Positions 11,194 through 20,279 of a stretch of 64,000 bases of DNA are shown one piece after another (the first letter of the stretch is position 1; the number at the start of each line of letters is the position of its first letter). This DNA is from Chelativorans sp. J32. Lineage in GTDB: Bacteria; Pseudomonadota; Alphaproteobacteria; Rhizobiales; Rhizobiaceae. The position numbers and the translations under genes are program-made. The notes below the pieces were generated by a model. It saw only the letters and a list, made by a program, of their open reading frames with translations, was not told the origin of the DNA and searched no databases. Location: positions 91,548 through 155,547 of the forward strand of contig NZ_JAEQ01000008.1 of assembly GCF_000518985.1 (NCBI RefSeq), written 5' to 3'.

Positions 11194-11250
11194 AGATCCG
11201 CGACTGTTGAACAAAATCCGCCATACCTTCGTGCGTCGGTTTCCCTGCAC

Positions 11251-11640
11251 GTCACCCAGGCACCAAATCGCTCATAAGAGGTTGGGCAGCCATTGTCTAC
11301 GGCTTGCTTGCAACACTCCTGCAGAATTGCGCGGGTCGGTTCCAAGTGTAAGCCGGCACGCAAGAAGTCACGGCAAAGCTGCGATTTGCTGCAAAAACAA
11401 ATGCCGGCCCTTGTTTTCCACGCTTCTTCTGGATAGATGTCCCGCTACCAGACCGGGCCCCTCTGGCAGTCTTTCCCAGGCTGTGATGTCGGACTGGATG
11501 TCCAAATCGGATGGCCCGATGTTCGTGGAGCTCCATCGACATTGGTATGCAAGATTCGCCCACGCAGCGCGGTTTGCTGCGTGTCCGATCCCTTGTCGAT
11601 GTCCCTCGAATCGGGCGCCTTCGTCAACATTGGGTGCTAA
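11251..11640. other. Intergenic region upstream of terC
   Basis: About 390 bases without a convincing gene. A minus-strand ORF (11010-11363) covers the first part but overlaps the orphan gene in another frame. A perfect hairpin, CACGCAGC-7-GCTGCGTG, lies at 11561-11583, about 60 bases before terC, without a T run. I looked for the yybP-ykoY manganese riboswitch often found before terC-type genes and did not recognise its conserved core. Confidence 0.4.
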
Positions 11641-12297
11641 ATGAGCGAAATGTTCAGCACGGAAGTCCTCTCCGCCTTCCTCCAAGTCATAATGATCGAT
11701 CTGGTGCTTGCGGGCGATAACGCAATCATCATCGGTCTCGCCGCCGCCGGCCTTCCCAAGGAGCAGCGCGCCAAGGCAATCATCATAGGTATCGTTGCGG
11801 CGACCATGTTGCGTATCGGATTTGCCGCCGTGACCACGCAGCTCCTGCAGATCGTCGGCCTTCTTCTTGCCGGTGGCATTCTGCTCTTGTGGGTGTGCTG
11901 GAAGATGTGGCGCGAGCTCCGCGCAAATCATGCGCATGAGCTGGAGGGCGCGGAGGCTCTCGAAGGCAAGGACCTGAATGCGGACGGAACGGTTGCCGGT
12001 GGAGCCCCGCGCAAAACTTTTGCACAGGCAGCCTGGCAAATCGTCGTGGCAGACGTCTCGATGTCCCTCGACAACGTGCTGGCGGTGGCCGGCGCCGCCC
12101 GCGAACACCCCTATGTACTGGTGTTCGGGCTTGCTCTTTCCATCGCTCTGATGGGCCTTGCGGCATCCTTCATTGCCCGCATTCTGCAAAAGCATCGCTG
12201 GATCGCCTATATCGGCCTTCTGGTCATCCTCTATGTGGCGTTGGAGATGATCTACCGGGGCGGTTTCGAGGTGTTCGGCTACCTGAACGGCGCCTGA
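11641..12297 (+). CDS. TerC family integral membrane protein (YjbE/YkoY type)
   Basis: A 218-residue protein with about seven membrane segments. The paired acidic motifs typical of TerC are both present: DLVLAGDNAIIIG near residue 21 and ADVSMSLDNVLAVAG near residue 138. They face each other in the membrane and are thought to bind metal. A hydrophilic loop (about residues 95-125) separates the two halves. Members of this subfamily export manganese and help metallate secreted proteins; tellurite resistance is not implied, since no other ter genes are present. The ATG directly follows an in-frame stop (TAAATG). Confidence 0.88.
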   Translation: MSEMFSTEVLSAFLQVIMIDLVLAGDNAIIIGLAAAGLPKEQRAKAIIIGIVAATMLRIGFAAVTTQLLQIVGLLLAGGILLLWVCWKMWRELRANHAHELEGAEALEGKDLNADGTVAGGAPRKTFAQAAWQIVVADVSMSLDNVLAVAGAAREHPYVLVFGLALSIALMGLAASFIARILQKHRWIAYIGLLVILYVALEMIYRGGFEVFGYLNGA

Positions 12298-12301
12298 TTC
12301 C

Positions 12302-12330
12302 AGAGGGCGGCGCAGAAGCGCCGCCTCTTC
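12302..12330 (+). terminator. Probable terminator after terC
   Basis: AGAGGGCGGCGC-AGAA-GCGCCGCCTCTT forms a strong GC stem with one bulged base directly after the terC stop. The trailing tract is only TTCCCC, so termination may be inefficient. Confidence 0.55.
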
Positions 12331-12441
12331 CCCATGGACGCGTCCATAGCCCGTAATCAACTCCGTGGACTTCAAGCCTGTGACGGCTTAAATCAGAGGT
12401 GGTGATCGCGCCGCCTCATGCGGCTTCTCCTGGGGAACACC

Positions 12442-13974
12442 ATGAACGATCTGTCGGGCCGTCCACCCTTTCTCCGCCTCTCCGATGAAGACAATGTGGC
12501 GGTGGCGGTTCGTGCGCTGGCGCCCGGCACGGTGTTATCCGGCGCGGTGCAAACCACAAGCCGCATTCCCTTCGGCCATAAGGTGGCGCTGGAGCCCATC
12601 GCGCCGGGTGAGGCCATCCGCAAATTCGGTCAGATCATCGGCTTCGCCAAGGTCGCCATAGAGCCAGGCGAATGGGTGCACGAGCACAATGTGGAAATGG
12701 GGGATTTCGAGCGCGATTACCGGTTCTGCGAGGAAGCCAGGCCGGTCAACATTCTGCCCCCCGAGGAGCAGGCGACGTTCAACGGTTTCCGCCGCGCGAA
12801 TGGGCGCGTCGGCACGCGCAATTACATCGGCATCCTCACCAGCGTGAACTGCTCGGCATCCGTCGCGCGCTTTATCGCGGAAGCCGCCAACCGGTCCGGA
12901 ATTCTGGATGGTTATCCCGATATAGACGGCGTCGTCGCCTTCACCCATGGCACCGGCTGCGGCATGGCGGGGAAGGGCGAGGGGTTCGATATCCTGAAGC
13001 GGACCCAGTGGGGCTATGCTGCCAATCCCAATCTGGGAGGAGTGCTCATGGTAGGGTTGGGCTGTGAGGTCTTCCAGATCGCCCGGCTGAAGGAGCTCTA
13101 CGGTATCGAGGAGAGCGACACTTTTCGTTCGATGACGATCCAGGATACCGGCGGAACGCGCCGCACCATCGAAGCGGGTCTGGCGGTGGTGAAAGAAATG
13201 CTTGGCGCCGTGGCGGCCGCGAAACGCGAGGCCGTCCCTGCCTCGGAGATCAAGCTCGCGCTCCAGTGTGGTGGTTCGGACGGCTATTCGGGAATCACGG
13301 CAAATCCCGCTCTGGGCGTGGCTGCCGATATCCTTGTGCAAAATGGCGGCACGGCGGTGCTTTCGGAAACCCCAGAGATCTATGGCGCCGAGCACCTCCT
13401 CACCCGTCGGGCAATCAGCCGCGAGGTGGGAGAGAAACTCGTTGAACGCATCCATTGGTGGGAAGACTACACGGCACGTCTCGGCGGCGAGATGAACAAC
13501 AATCCCTCGCCGGGCAACAAGGCCGGCGGTCTCACGACCATCCTGGAAAAATCCCTGGGTGCGGCGGCAAAGGGCGGGTCAACGCCGCTTACCGCCGTTT
13601 ATGAATATGCTGAGCCCGTTACCGAGAAAGGGTTCGTTTTCATGGACACGCCGGGTTACGATCCGGTGTCGGCAACCGGTCAGGTTGCCGGGGGCTGCAA
13701 TGTGATCTGCTTTACCACTGGCCGCGGCTCGGCATATGGCTGCAAGCCCACGCCCTCGATCAAGCTTGCTACCAACACACCCATGTACGAGCGCATGGCA
13801 GAGGACATGGACATCAATTGCGGGGATATTCTTGAAGGCGTTTCGCTTCAGGAAAAGGGCCGTGAGATATTCGAGGAGATATTGGCTGTCGCTTCCGGCA
13901 AGCGAACCAAATCCGAGCAACTCGGATACGGCGACAATGAGTTCGTGCCCTGGCAACTCGGCGCCGTGATGTAG
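12442..13974 (+). CDS. uxaA: Altronate dehydratase / UxaA family hydrolyase
   Basis: A 510-residue UxaA/GarD-type enzyme, which uses iron to dehydrate altronate or a related sugar acid to a 2-keto-3-deoxy acid. The N-terminal SAF-like domain (about residues 8-85, DEDNVAVAVRALAPG) is fused to the main catalytic region. That region contains NYIGILTSVNCSASVARFI, THGTGCGMAGKGEG and ALQCGGSDGYSGITANPA, rich in the conserved Cys and Gly of the family. I chose ATG 12442, preceded by TGGGGA. No other hexuronate gene is adjacent, so the substrate could differ from altronate. Confidence 0.85.
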   Translation: MNDLSGRPPFLRLSDEDNVAVAVRALAPGTVLSGAVQTTSRIPFGHKVALEPIAPGEAIRKFGQIIGFAKVAIEPGEWVHEHNVEMGDFERDYRFCEEARPVNILPPEEQATFNGFRRANGRVGTRNYIGILTSVNCSASVARFIAEAANRSGILDGYPDIDGVVAFTHGTGCGMAGKGEGFDILKRTQWGYAANPNLGGVLMVGLGCEVFQIARLKELYGIEESDTFRSMTIQDTGGTRRTIEAGLAVVKEMLGAVAAAKREAVPASEIKLALQCGGSDGYSGITANPALGVAADILVQNGGTAVLSETPEIYGAEHLLTRRAISREVGEKLVERIHWWEDYTARLGGEMNNNPSPGNKAGGLTTILEKSLGAAAKGGSTPLTAVYEYAEPVTEKGFVFMDTPGYDPVSATGQVAGGCNVICFTTGRGSAYGCKPTPSIKLATNTPMYERMAEDMDINCGDILEGVSLQEKGREIFEEILAVASGKRTKSEQLGYGDNEFVPWQLGAVM

Positions 13975-13996
13975 GCGGCCAAAACCGGCAAGAAAA

Positions 13997-14058
13997 AAGG
14001 CTGGTGCGAGCCCCAGCCTTCATTTGCAAAATGAATGCCCGCTGACCGGGCATTTCTT
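13997..14058. terminator. Convergent terminator pair
   Basis: Two hairpins separate the converging uxaA and lipoprotein genes. AAGGCTGG/CCAGCCTT at 13997-14020 is preceded by A-rich DNA on the plus strand. AATGCCCG-CTGAC-CGGGCATT at 14034-14054 is followed by TTCTTTT on the plus strand. Together they can serve both genes. Confidence 0.7.
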
Positions 14059-14063
14059 TTAAC

Positions 14064-14330
14064 TCAGTAGCCGCGCGGGCAAGCAGCCGTGTAGCGGCGG
14101 CCGTATTCGTCGCGATAGACGCACTGATTCGATCCCTCGGCCGCGCGACCGACCAGAGCGCCTGCAACCGCGCCGACGGCGCCACCAATGACCGCGCCCT
14201 CAACTTCGTTGCCCGCGACTGCCGCACCAACTGCCGCCCCACCCAGGCCACCGATTGCCGCACCCTGCTGGGTGGGTGTGCAAGCGGCCGCAGCAAGAAG
14301 GAACGGAATCACAACAATGAGCTTTTTCAT
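14064..14330 (-). CDS. Small glycine-zipper lipoprotein
   Basis: An 88-residue lipoprotein. The signal peptide MKKLIVVIPFLLAAAAC ends in a lipobox-like AAAC with Cys at residue 17. A glycine-zipper stretch follows (AAIGGLGGAAVGAAVAGN, then GAVIGGAVGAVAGALVGRAA) and a short Cys-containing tail CVYRDEYGRRYTAACPRGY. Such proteins insert into or span the outer membrane (17-kDa antigen / YMGG-like group). I chose ATG 14330, preceded by GGAGAGACCCCC. The longer frame to 14492 has no export logic. Confidence 0.86.
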   Translation of the reverse strand: MKKLIVVIPFLLAAAACTPTQQGAAIGGLGGAAVGAAVAGNEVEGAVIGGAVGAVAGALVGRAAEGSNQCVYRDEYGRRYTAACPRGY

Positions 14331-14521
14331 GGGGGTCTCTCCAAAATGGCATTGCACCGGCACAATTCGCCACGCGGCAATTCGTTCCGGGTTCTCTACG
14401 CGCGCGATGGTCCACTGTCGCGCTTTCCGCGTCAAGCGTCGGGGGTTACAAAACCGCCCGTTAGGTTGCTGCGCGGTATTCGGCATAAACACCTATTGAT
14501 GCAATGAAGAACCAAAGGGGC

Positions 14522-15514
14522 TCATCCATTGGCGCTTTCACGGAGCCCGGCAGAGTGTGCACCGGTCTCGCCGAGGAATTGTTGATAACTCACGCAGCGC
14601 ACATCTGGCTTCACGCAAACTTCCTCCGCGAAGCGCTCGAGAGCATCCCAATATGCCCCGTTGTTCATGAGGGTGAAATGGAACCCGAGCTGGAGGGGGA
14701 TGCGATCGCCGGCGTATTCGCGGTCAAAGGCTGCGCGAAAGGCATTGAAGGTGCGCTCGGCAAAGATTGCCGCGTCGTCCGGTTGCTCCGATCCGCCTGA
14801 GTGGCGGACATAAAGATTGTAGTCCATTGCGATCACACGCTTTTTTGCTGGTCCTTCCGGAATGAGCGGAAGCGAGAAATGCGTGATGCCACCCTTGTGA
14901 AGCGGCTCTGCCGGCCCCCTCGACACGGTGCTTGCATCGTAGTCGAACCCGTTTTTGGCAAGTGCGGTGGAGAGCGCCGGCCCGACGGAAAGATACGGCG
15001 CGCGAAAGCCCTTGATCCCGTTCTCGGAGAAATCCTTCCAGCCTTCCGGCTCGCCCGGAATCGCATTGATTGTCCAGGCGTCTCGCAAGATGGTGCGAAA
15101 CTGGCCAAATTCCTTGTTCCACTCTGCTGCGCTCCATTTGCCCCCGTCATAATGCCCGCAGGCATGGCTGGCGATTTCGTGACCCTCCTGCCGGGCGGCC
15201 CAGATCTGGTTGAGGCGCGCCTCCACATCCTCGCCTGAAGCGGCGAACCCGATATTTGACCGACCGGCTTTCATGCCGGGCGCCTGGTAAAGCCCCTTCG
15301 TCTCCGGGGAGAGTAGATAGACGCAGGAAAGGAAATAGGTGAAACGGGCGCCGGTGCGCTTGCCGAGCGCGCGGCTTCGTTCCCACTGGGAAATGAAGGA
15401 AGCGCTGTCGAAGGAAATGATCACATATTGCGGCTGGCGCGGCAGGTCTTCGGCAAGAGCAGGAAAAGAAAAGACGAAAAGCGCGAGCGCGGCGAGACGC
15501 GAAAAAAACGGCAT
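14522..15514 (-). CDS. Exported polysaccharide deacetylase family protein
   Basis: A 330-residue protein with a cleavable signal peptide (MPFFSRLAALALFVFSFPALA). The NodB-like fold is indicated by VIISFDSASF (where the family has an Asp), the metal-site segment EGHEIASHACGHYDGG near residue 110, and GFRAPYLSVG, which usually carries the catalytic Arg. These enzymes N-deacetylate chitin-like, peptidoglycan or capsular sugars in the periplasm. The usual TFDDG motif is replaced by ISFDS, so activity may be modified. It stands alone between a lipoprotein gene and a divergent ABM-like gene. Confidence 0.8.
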   Translation of the reverse strand: MPFFSRLAALALFVFSFPALAEDLPRQPQYVIISFDSASFISQWERSRALGKRTGARFTYFLSCVYLLSPETKGLYQAPGMKAGRSNIGFAASGEDVEARLNQIWAARQEGHEIASHACGHYDGGKWSAAEWNKEFGQFRTILRDAWTINAIPGEPEGWKDFSENGIKGFRAPYLSVGPALSTALAKNGFDYDASTVSRGPAEPLHKGGITHFSLPLIPEGPAKKRVIAMDYNLYVRHSGGSEQPDDAAIFAERTFNAFRAAFDREYAGDRIPLQLGFHFTLMNNGAYWDALERFAEEVCVKPDVRCVSYQQFLGETGAHSAGLRESANG

Positions 15515-15648
15515 ACCGAAACCATCGATTGAACCAACCCACCTTGCCGGTAGTAAGCAAATATGGCGACCTATGGACTCGCGGACGGATGTGCACAGTT
15601 TTGATGAAGGGTGGGAGGCATTGGGCTCCTTAACGATTGGAGGATCGT

Positions 15649-15987
15649 ATGATCGATGCTGTTTCGAAACGCCCGGCCATCGCCCGGATTTGGCGGGGTA
15701 GAACCACGCGCGACAGAGCGGACGAATATGAGGCTTATCTGCATGAAGTCGGCATCAAGCCTTTGATGGAAAAGGCACTGGGCGTTCAGAATCTGCGCGA
15801 GGATCGGGAAGACGAGACGGAATTCATGACCATTTCCTATTGGGAAAGCGTGGATGCCATGAGCGTTTTTGCCGGGCCGGACCCGACGCGGATCCACCAC
15901 CTTCCGCGCGATCCCGAATTCCTGATCGAGCTGCCGAGGCAGGTGCAAATCCTCCGTATCCTTGCAAGTAATGGTAGGACCGGTTAG
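15649..15987 (+). CDS. ABM-like (antibiotic biosynthesis monooxygenase fold) small protein
   Basis: A 112-residue protein likely to form a dimeric alpha-beta barrel. Its features are IARIWRGRTTRDRADEYEAY, then FMTISYWESVDAMSVFAG, the pattern of ABM/DUF1330-type folds. I prefer ATG 15649, with GGAGG at 15639-15643; a TTG at 15637 is in frame but overlaps that site. Function is unknown; relatives range from heme-degrading enzymes to non-catalytic stress proteins. It is divergent from the deacetylase gene. Confidence 0.7.
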   Translation: MIDAVSKRPAIARIWRGRTTRDRADEYEAYLHEVGIKPLMEKALGVQNLREDREDETEFMTISYWESVDAMSVFAGPDPTRIHHLPRDPEFLIELPRQVQILRILASNGRTG

Positions 15988-16127
15988 CGGGTTTGCCCGC
16001 ACTTCCCCGACCCGAGCGGCTTGCAGAACCCGTTGGCAACTGCAAAGGGATTTCTTTCGCCCCTTCCATGTGCTGGAAATTCGGTTAAAAGCCGTGGGCG
16101 GGGCTAAGGCCGGGATAAAGGGTTTAG

Positions 16128-16799
16128 ATGTCCGACGACAGTTTCATTCGCGAAGTCAATGAAGAGCTTCGCCAGGAGCAGATGAGGGCGCTGGGGCGCC
16201 GCTATGGCCCCATCGCCATCGTGCTTGCGGTTTTGGTTGTGCTGGCCACGGTTGCCTGGGTGGCCTACGACCATTGGTCGACCTCGCGTGCGAATGCGTC
16301 GGGTGACCGCTTCGCGCAGGCCCTTGAGCTTGCCGAAGAGGGAAACAGCGACGAAGCGCTCAAGATCCTGGACGAATTGGAGACTTCCGGCTTCGGCGCT
16401 TATCCGGTGATGGCGCGCCTGCGTGCCGCGACAACCCTGGCCGACAGCGGCGACACCGAAGCGGCAATAGCCAAATTCGACGAGGTCGCGAACAGTTCGT
16501 CCGTGCCTGCCGCGATCAGGGATATGGCGCGCCTTCGCGCAGCTCTGCTGCTTGTCGACCACGGTTCCTATGCGGACGTGGCCGCTCGTGTGGAGACGCT
16601 CTCCGCCGATTCCAATCCGATGCGTCACCTTGCGCGCGAGGCGATGGCGCTGGCCGCATGGAAGGAAGGCAATCGTGAGAATGCGCTTTCGCTCTTTGGC
16701 CAGGTCGCCGATGACGAGCAGGCTCCTGCAGGCGCACGCCAGCGCGCGGAGATGATGATGGATCTGATCTCAGGCTCCACCCCCGGCGAATCCGGATAA
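16128..16799 (+). CDS. Membrane-anchored TPR protein (YfgM-like)
   Basis: A 223-residue protein with a cytoplasmic N-terminus ([16 protein letters not shown]), one membrane segment at about residues 25-45 ([19 protein letters not shown]) and TPR-like helical repeats outside. It resembles YfgM, which associates with the SecYEG/PpiD periplasmic chaperone network. It is followed after 4 bases by der, matching the yfgM-bamB-der order of enterobacteria, but bamB is absent here. Tight spacing indicates co-transcription with der. Confidence 0.85.
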   Translation: MSDDSFIREVNEELRQEQMRALGRRYGPIAIVLAVLVVLATVAWVAYDHWSTSRANASGDRFAQALELAEEGNSDEALKILDELETSGFGAYPVMARLRAATTLADSGDTEAAIAKFDEVANSSSVPAAIRDMARLRAALLLVDHGSYADVAARVETLSADSNPMRHLAREAMALAAWKEGNRENALSLFGQVADDEQAPAGARQRAEMMMDLISGSTPGESG

Positions 16800-16803
16800 T
16801 CCT

Positions 16804-18228
16804 ATGTCCTTCAAGGTCGCCATTGTCGGCCGGCCCAATGTCGGCAAGTCGACCCTCTTCAACAGGCTGGTCGGGCGCCGAATTGCGCTTGTCGATGACA
16901 CTCCCGGCGTTACGCGTGACCGGCGCGTCCATCCGGCCCGCTTGCTCGACCTTCGTTTCGACGTCATCGACACGGCCGGTTTCGAGGAGGCTGCGGCGGC
17001 AAGTTTGGCCGGCCGCATGCGCGCGCAGACGGAAACGGCTATCGATGAAGCCGATCTCGTCTTGTTCATGATCGATGCGCGCGCCGGTCTGATGCCTGAC
17101 GATCGCGCCTTCGCCGATGTGGTGCGGCGGAAGGGCAAGTCCGTGGTGCTGGTCGCCAACAAGACGGATGTGCGGGGAACCGATGCCGGCGTGCTGGAAG
17201 CGTTCGCGCTGGGTCTCGGCGAACCCATCGCTATCTCGGCGGAACACGGCCAGGGCATGGTGGAACTTCGCGACGCGATCGCCGAGGCTGCAGGAGAGTT
17301 CGAGGAAGAGGAGGCAGCCTCCGAAGAGAGAGCGGGAGAAACGGCTGCTCTCATCGGCGAGGACATCGATCCGGATTCGGAGGAGACGCCATACGATCCG
17401 ACCAAGCCCATAAGGATTGCGGTGGTCGGTCGGCCCAATGTGGGGAAATCGACCCTCATCAACGCCCTCATTGGTGAGGAGCGATTGCTGACAGGCCCCG
17501 AGGCTGGAATCACCCGGGACTCCATTTCGGTCGATTGGCGCTGGCGCGGCAGGGAAATAAAGCTTTTTGATACGGCCGGCATGCGGCGCAAGGCGCGCGT
17601 GCAGGAAAAGCTGGAGAAGCTGTCCGTAGGCGAGACCTTGCGAGCCATCCGTTTCGCAGAGGTCGTCATCATCGTTTTCGACGTGACGATGCCCTTCGAG
17701 AAACAGGATCTCCAGATCGCGGATCTCATCATCCGCGAGGGCAGGGCGCCGGTGATCGCTTTCAACAAGTGGGACCTGGTCGAAAACCGCCAGGAAAAGC
17801 TTGCCGAGTTGCGCGAGAAGACGGAAAGGCTGCTTCCGCAGGCCCGCGGCTTGCGCTCGGTTCCCATCTCTGCGGAAACCGGCCGGGGCCTCGACCAGCT
17901 TCTGGAAGCGGCCGTCAACACTCATGTGGTGTGGAATCGGCGTATCCCGACCGGCCCCCTGAACCGCTGGTTGGAAGCGGCCACCGCCCAACATCCGCCG
18001 CCGGCCGTCGCTGGCAGGCGGCTGAAGGTCAAGTATATGACTCAGGTCAAGACACGACCGCCCGGTTTCGTGCTTTCCTGCTCACGCCCCGAGGCGATGC
18101 CGCAATCCTATATCCGCTACCTGGTGAACGGGCTGCGCGAGAGCTTCGATATTCAGGGCGTGCCGATCAGGATTTCCCTGCGCACATCCGAAAATCCTTA
18201 TGCGGGCCGGGGCCGGAAGCGCACTTGA
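16804..18228 (+). CDS. der: Ribosome biogenesis GTPase Der (EngA)
   Basis: A 474-residue double GTPase needed for 50S subunit assembly. The first G domain has [12 protein letters not shown] at residue 9, DTAGFEEA, and NKTD near 122. The second begins near residue 203 with [16 protein letters not shown], then [11 protein letters not shown] and NKWDLV. An acidic linker ([15 protein letters not shown]) joins them, and the C-terminal KH-like domain ends [11 protein letters not shown]. The length is normal. The ATG follows the TPR gene by 4 bases. Confidence 0.98.
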   Translation: MSFKVAIVGRPNVGKSTLFNRLVGRRIALVDDTPGVTRDRRVHPARLLDLRFDVIDTAGFEEAAAASLAGRMRAQTETAIDEADLVLFMIDARAGLMPDDRAFADVVRRKGKSVVLVANKTDVRGTDAGVLEAFALGLGEPIAISAEHGQGMVELRDAIAEAAGEFEEEEAASEERAGETAALIGEDIDPDSEETPYDPTKPIRIAVVGRPNVGKSTLINALIGEERLLTGPEAGITRDSISVDWRWRGREIKLFDTAGMRRKARVQEKLEKLSVGETLRAIRFAEVVIIVFDVTMPFEKQDLQIADLIIREGRAPVIAFNKWDLVENRQEKLAELREKTERLLPQARGLRSVPISAETGRGLDQLLEAAVNTHVVWNRRIPTGPLNRWLEAATAQHPPPAVAGRRLKVKYMTQVKTRPPGFVLSCSRPEAMPQSYIRYLVNGLRESFDIQGVPIRISLRTSENPYAGRGRKRT

Positions 18229-18308
18229 CCGGCCGTAGCGTCGGGCATTCACCTGAGTGAAGGACGCCCCATCGTTCGCATTGAACCAGGCTCTGATGAG
18301 CAGGCTAT

Positions 18309-18499
18309 TCCCAATTTCTAATTGGGACTCGCAAATACCAACGATGAATCTCAGAGCTTGATCAAGCTCCTCGCGCCCCGGTCCGGCGACCTACGCAAAC
18401 CGGTACGGCATCAATCCGCCCATCGCTCCCCGCGTTAACCGGTGATCAAGGTTAACGAAATAATCTCGAAACAGTTGGCGTTTTAAGTTTCGAGAGGGG
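18309..18499. promoter_or_regulatory. Three nested dyads in the leader of the SleB-type hydrolase gene
   Basis: The 276-base gap after der holds three perfect inverted repeats. TCCCAATT-TCT-AATTGGGA is at 18309-18327. CGTTAACC-9-GGTTAACG is at 18433-18457. CTCGAAAC-14-GTTTCGAG is at 18465-18494. The last abuts the ribosome site AGAGGGG, so it could mask translation start; the middle one resembles an operator for a dimeric regulator. None has a terminator-like T run. Confidence 0.5.
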
Positions 18500-18504
18500 T
18501 ACGA

Positions 18505-19665
18505 GTGGTTGCGTCAGGTGTAAGGCGGCGTCACGCGCCGGGGCAGAAGCGCTCTCGATTTCCTTCCATAGTTCTTGCTTTCGGCTTTCTGTTCGGCTTC
18601 CCGACGGTCGGCGCTTATCAGGACATGGTGAGCCTCGTTGCCGGACAGGGGACCCATGCCCGCTGGACGGCTGTCGTCGAACGCTCCGTTGCTGGGTCGG
18701 TTCACAAGGCGGAGATGCCGTTTCTCAATTCCGATGCGCCGGCCGCAGCTGTCTCGGGCGCGGGGCGCCTGATACCAGGCATCGGCGACGTCGCCTTCCG
18801 CACCCATGGCAAGGCTAAGGAAGGATCGGACGAAAAGAACATCGCCCGCGAATCCAAGCAAGGCCGGCTGGTGAAAACCTTGCCGATGGCTCCGCCGCGG
18901 CTCTTCAATGCGGGTACGATCTTCGAGCAGACCAGTCTGCTGAAAGCGGCGCCTCTCGGCGAGAAATTGATGGCGTTTGCAGAGCCGGAGATTCAAGGCA
19001 AGGAGGTCCAGATCGCCTCTGCCTTCTACCTTAAGAAGGAGCAGGACCTCGGATTGGCCCCGGCGGTGGCCGAACTGGTGAACAATGAAGAGGGCGACAT
19101 TCTCGCGACCGCCTATGCACCGGCCGAACCGGACTACGCAAGAGCGTCCCCCTTCGCCAGCATCTTGCGGGACGAGAATGCCGGCCGGTTCATTCCCCCT
19201 GTTCCGCCGAGCGATCATCCATGGGCACGCACGCCGCTTCCGCCCGAGGTCTTTTCGGAGCGCGAACAGCAATGTCTGACCGCCGGTGTTTACTTCGAAG
19301 CCCGCGGCGAGCCTGTTCGCGGCCAAGCCGCGGTGGCCCAGGTCATCTTGAACCGGGTCCGCAACCCCGCCTATCCGAAAAGCATCTGCGGTGTGGTTTA
19401 TCAGAACGAGAAGTGGCGCAATCGCTGCCAGTTCTCCTTCGCTTGCGACGGCATCAAGGATCGTGTGGCAAGCCCCAAGCATTGGCAGACCGCGAAGGAG
19501 GTCGCGTTAGCCGTGACCGCGGGCAAGATTTGGCTCGACGAAGTGGGGACATCGACCCATTACCACGCCACCTATGTGCATCCGCGCTGGGCGAAATTCA
19601 TGGAGCGGACGAAGAAGATCGGTCAGCACATCTTCTATCGCACCTATGGCGGCGGCTGGGACTAA
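18505..19665 (+). CDS. SleB-type cell wall hydrolase
   Basis: A 386-residue protein with a basic N-terminus and one hydrophobic export segment (IVLAFGFLFGFPTVGAY, about residues 23-39). A long low-complexity region follows. The C-terminal Hydrolase_2 domain (about 255-386) begins EREQQCLTAGVYFEARGEP and includes VAQVILNRVRNPAYP, CQFSFACDG and THYHATYVHPRWA. The Glu in YFEARGE is the presumed catalytic acid, as in spore-cortex SleB and CwlJ. In this non-sporulating group the family is thought to remodel peptidoglycan. The start is GTG with AGAGGGG upstream. Confidence 0.88.
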   Translation: MVASGVRRRHAPGQKRSRFPSIVLAFGFLFGFPTVGAYQDMVSLVAGQGTHARWTAVVERSVAGSVHKAEMPFLNSDAPAAAVSGAGRLIPGIGDVAFRTHGKAKEGSDEKNIARESKQGRLVKTLPMAPPRLFNAGTIFEQTSLLKAAPLGEKLMAFAEPEIQGKEVQIASAFYLKKEQDLGLAPAVAELVNNEEGDILATAYAPAEPDYARASPFASILRDENAGRFIPPVPPSDHPWARTPLPPEVFSEREQQCLTAGVYFEARGEPVRGQAAVAQVILNRVRNPAYPKSICGVVYQNEKWRNRCQFSFACDGIKDRVASPKHWQTAKEVALAVTAGKIWLDEVGTSTHYHATYVHPRWAKFMERTKKIGQHIFYRTYGGGWD

Positions 19666-19706
19666 ACGAACCCCAATCCCCGCTTTAAAGGCGCTCGGAA
19701 GCGCGA

Positions 19707-19737
19707 TTCCACCGCCGGAATTCTTCCTGCGGTGGAA
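19707..19737 (+). terminator. Hairpin after the SleB-type gene
   Basis: TTCCACCGC-13-GCGGTGGAA, a perfect 9-bp stem, lies 41 bases after the stop and about 160 bases before atpI. It has no adjacent T run, so it may be a weak terminator or an RNA end-protecting structure. Confidence 0.4.
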
Positions 19738-19894
19738 GACGCTTTGTCGCACCGCGATAAGCAACTGTTTTTTCATGGAAAACCTCCTGGCTTTCACAGT
19801 CGTTGGGCGGCTTGACTGCCGCTGCCCTGCTCACTATGTTGCGCGCGACTTCGAGGCGGGTATCCGCAGGCCGAAAACGGGCGTGGAGGCTCTG

Positions 19895-20248
19895 ATGGGC
19901 AATCGCGAGGAGCCGGATGGTCTGGAGAAGCGGCGGCGTGATCTCGAGGCAGCCCTGGCGGCGCGACGGCCGAAAGAGCCGAGCAACGCAGGGGGCGCGA
20001 AGACGGGCGGTGTTAGCGGCTACGGGAATGCGCTGAGGCTTTCCAGCGAATTCATCGCAGGCATCCTTGTCGGAGCAGGCTTGGGGTGGTTCATCGATGA
20101 GATGGCCGGCACTTCGCCTTGGGGATTGATCATTTTCCTGCTCCTGGGTTTTGGGGCAGGAGTCCTAAACGTCCTGCGTTCCGCAGGGCTGGTTGCAGAA
20201 TTTGGGGCGAAGCTGTCGAAAGGCGGCGACGACCCGCAAGGAAAATAG
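19895..20248 (+). CDS. atpI: ATP synthase protein I
   Basis: A 117-residue small membrane protein at the head of the F0 operon. It has a hydrophilic N-terminal half ([19 protein letters not shown]) and two membrane segments ([20 protein letters not shown] and [18 protein letters not shown]). AtpI helps assemble the c-ring. I chose ATG 19895 because GGAGG at 19885-19889 precedes it; the open frame runs further upstream only through the preceding gene's 3' end. It is separated from atpB by 31 bases. Confidence 0.9.
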   Translation: MGNREEPDGLEKRRRDLEAALAARRPKEPSNAGGAKTGGVSGYGNALRLSSEFIAGILVGAGLGWFIDEMAGTSPWGLIIFLLLGFGAGVLNVLRSAGLVAEFGAKLSKGGDDPQGK

Positions 20249-20279
20249 CGCAGCAGCGCGTGAGAGTAAGGGGATCCCA

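Noticed and set aside
11010..11363. Minus-strand ORF overlapping the first orphan paralogue in another frame
   Set aside because: Its second half is antisense-like and Arg/Ser-rich and conflicts with the better-supported paralogue. The N-terminal piece (AILQECCKQAVDNG) could be gene debris but is not supportable as a gene.
11363..11640. Manganese (yybP-ykoY) riboswitch before terC
   Set aside because: Expected from the gene family, but I did not see the conserved core; only an unrelated 8-bp hairpin is present.
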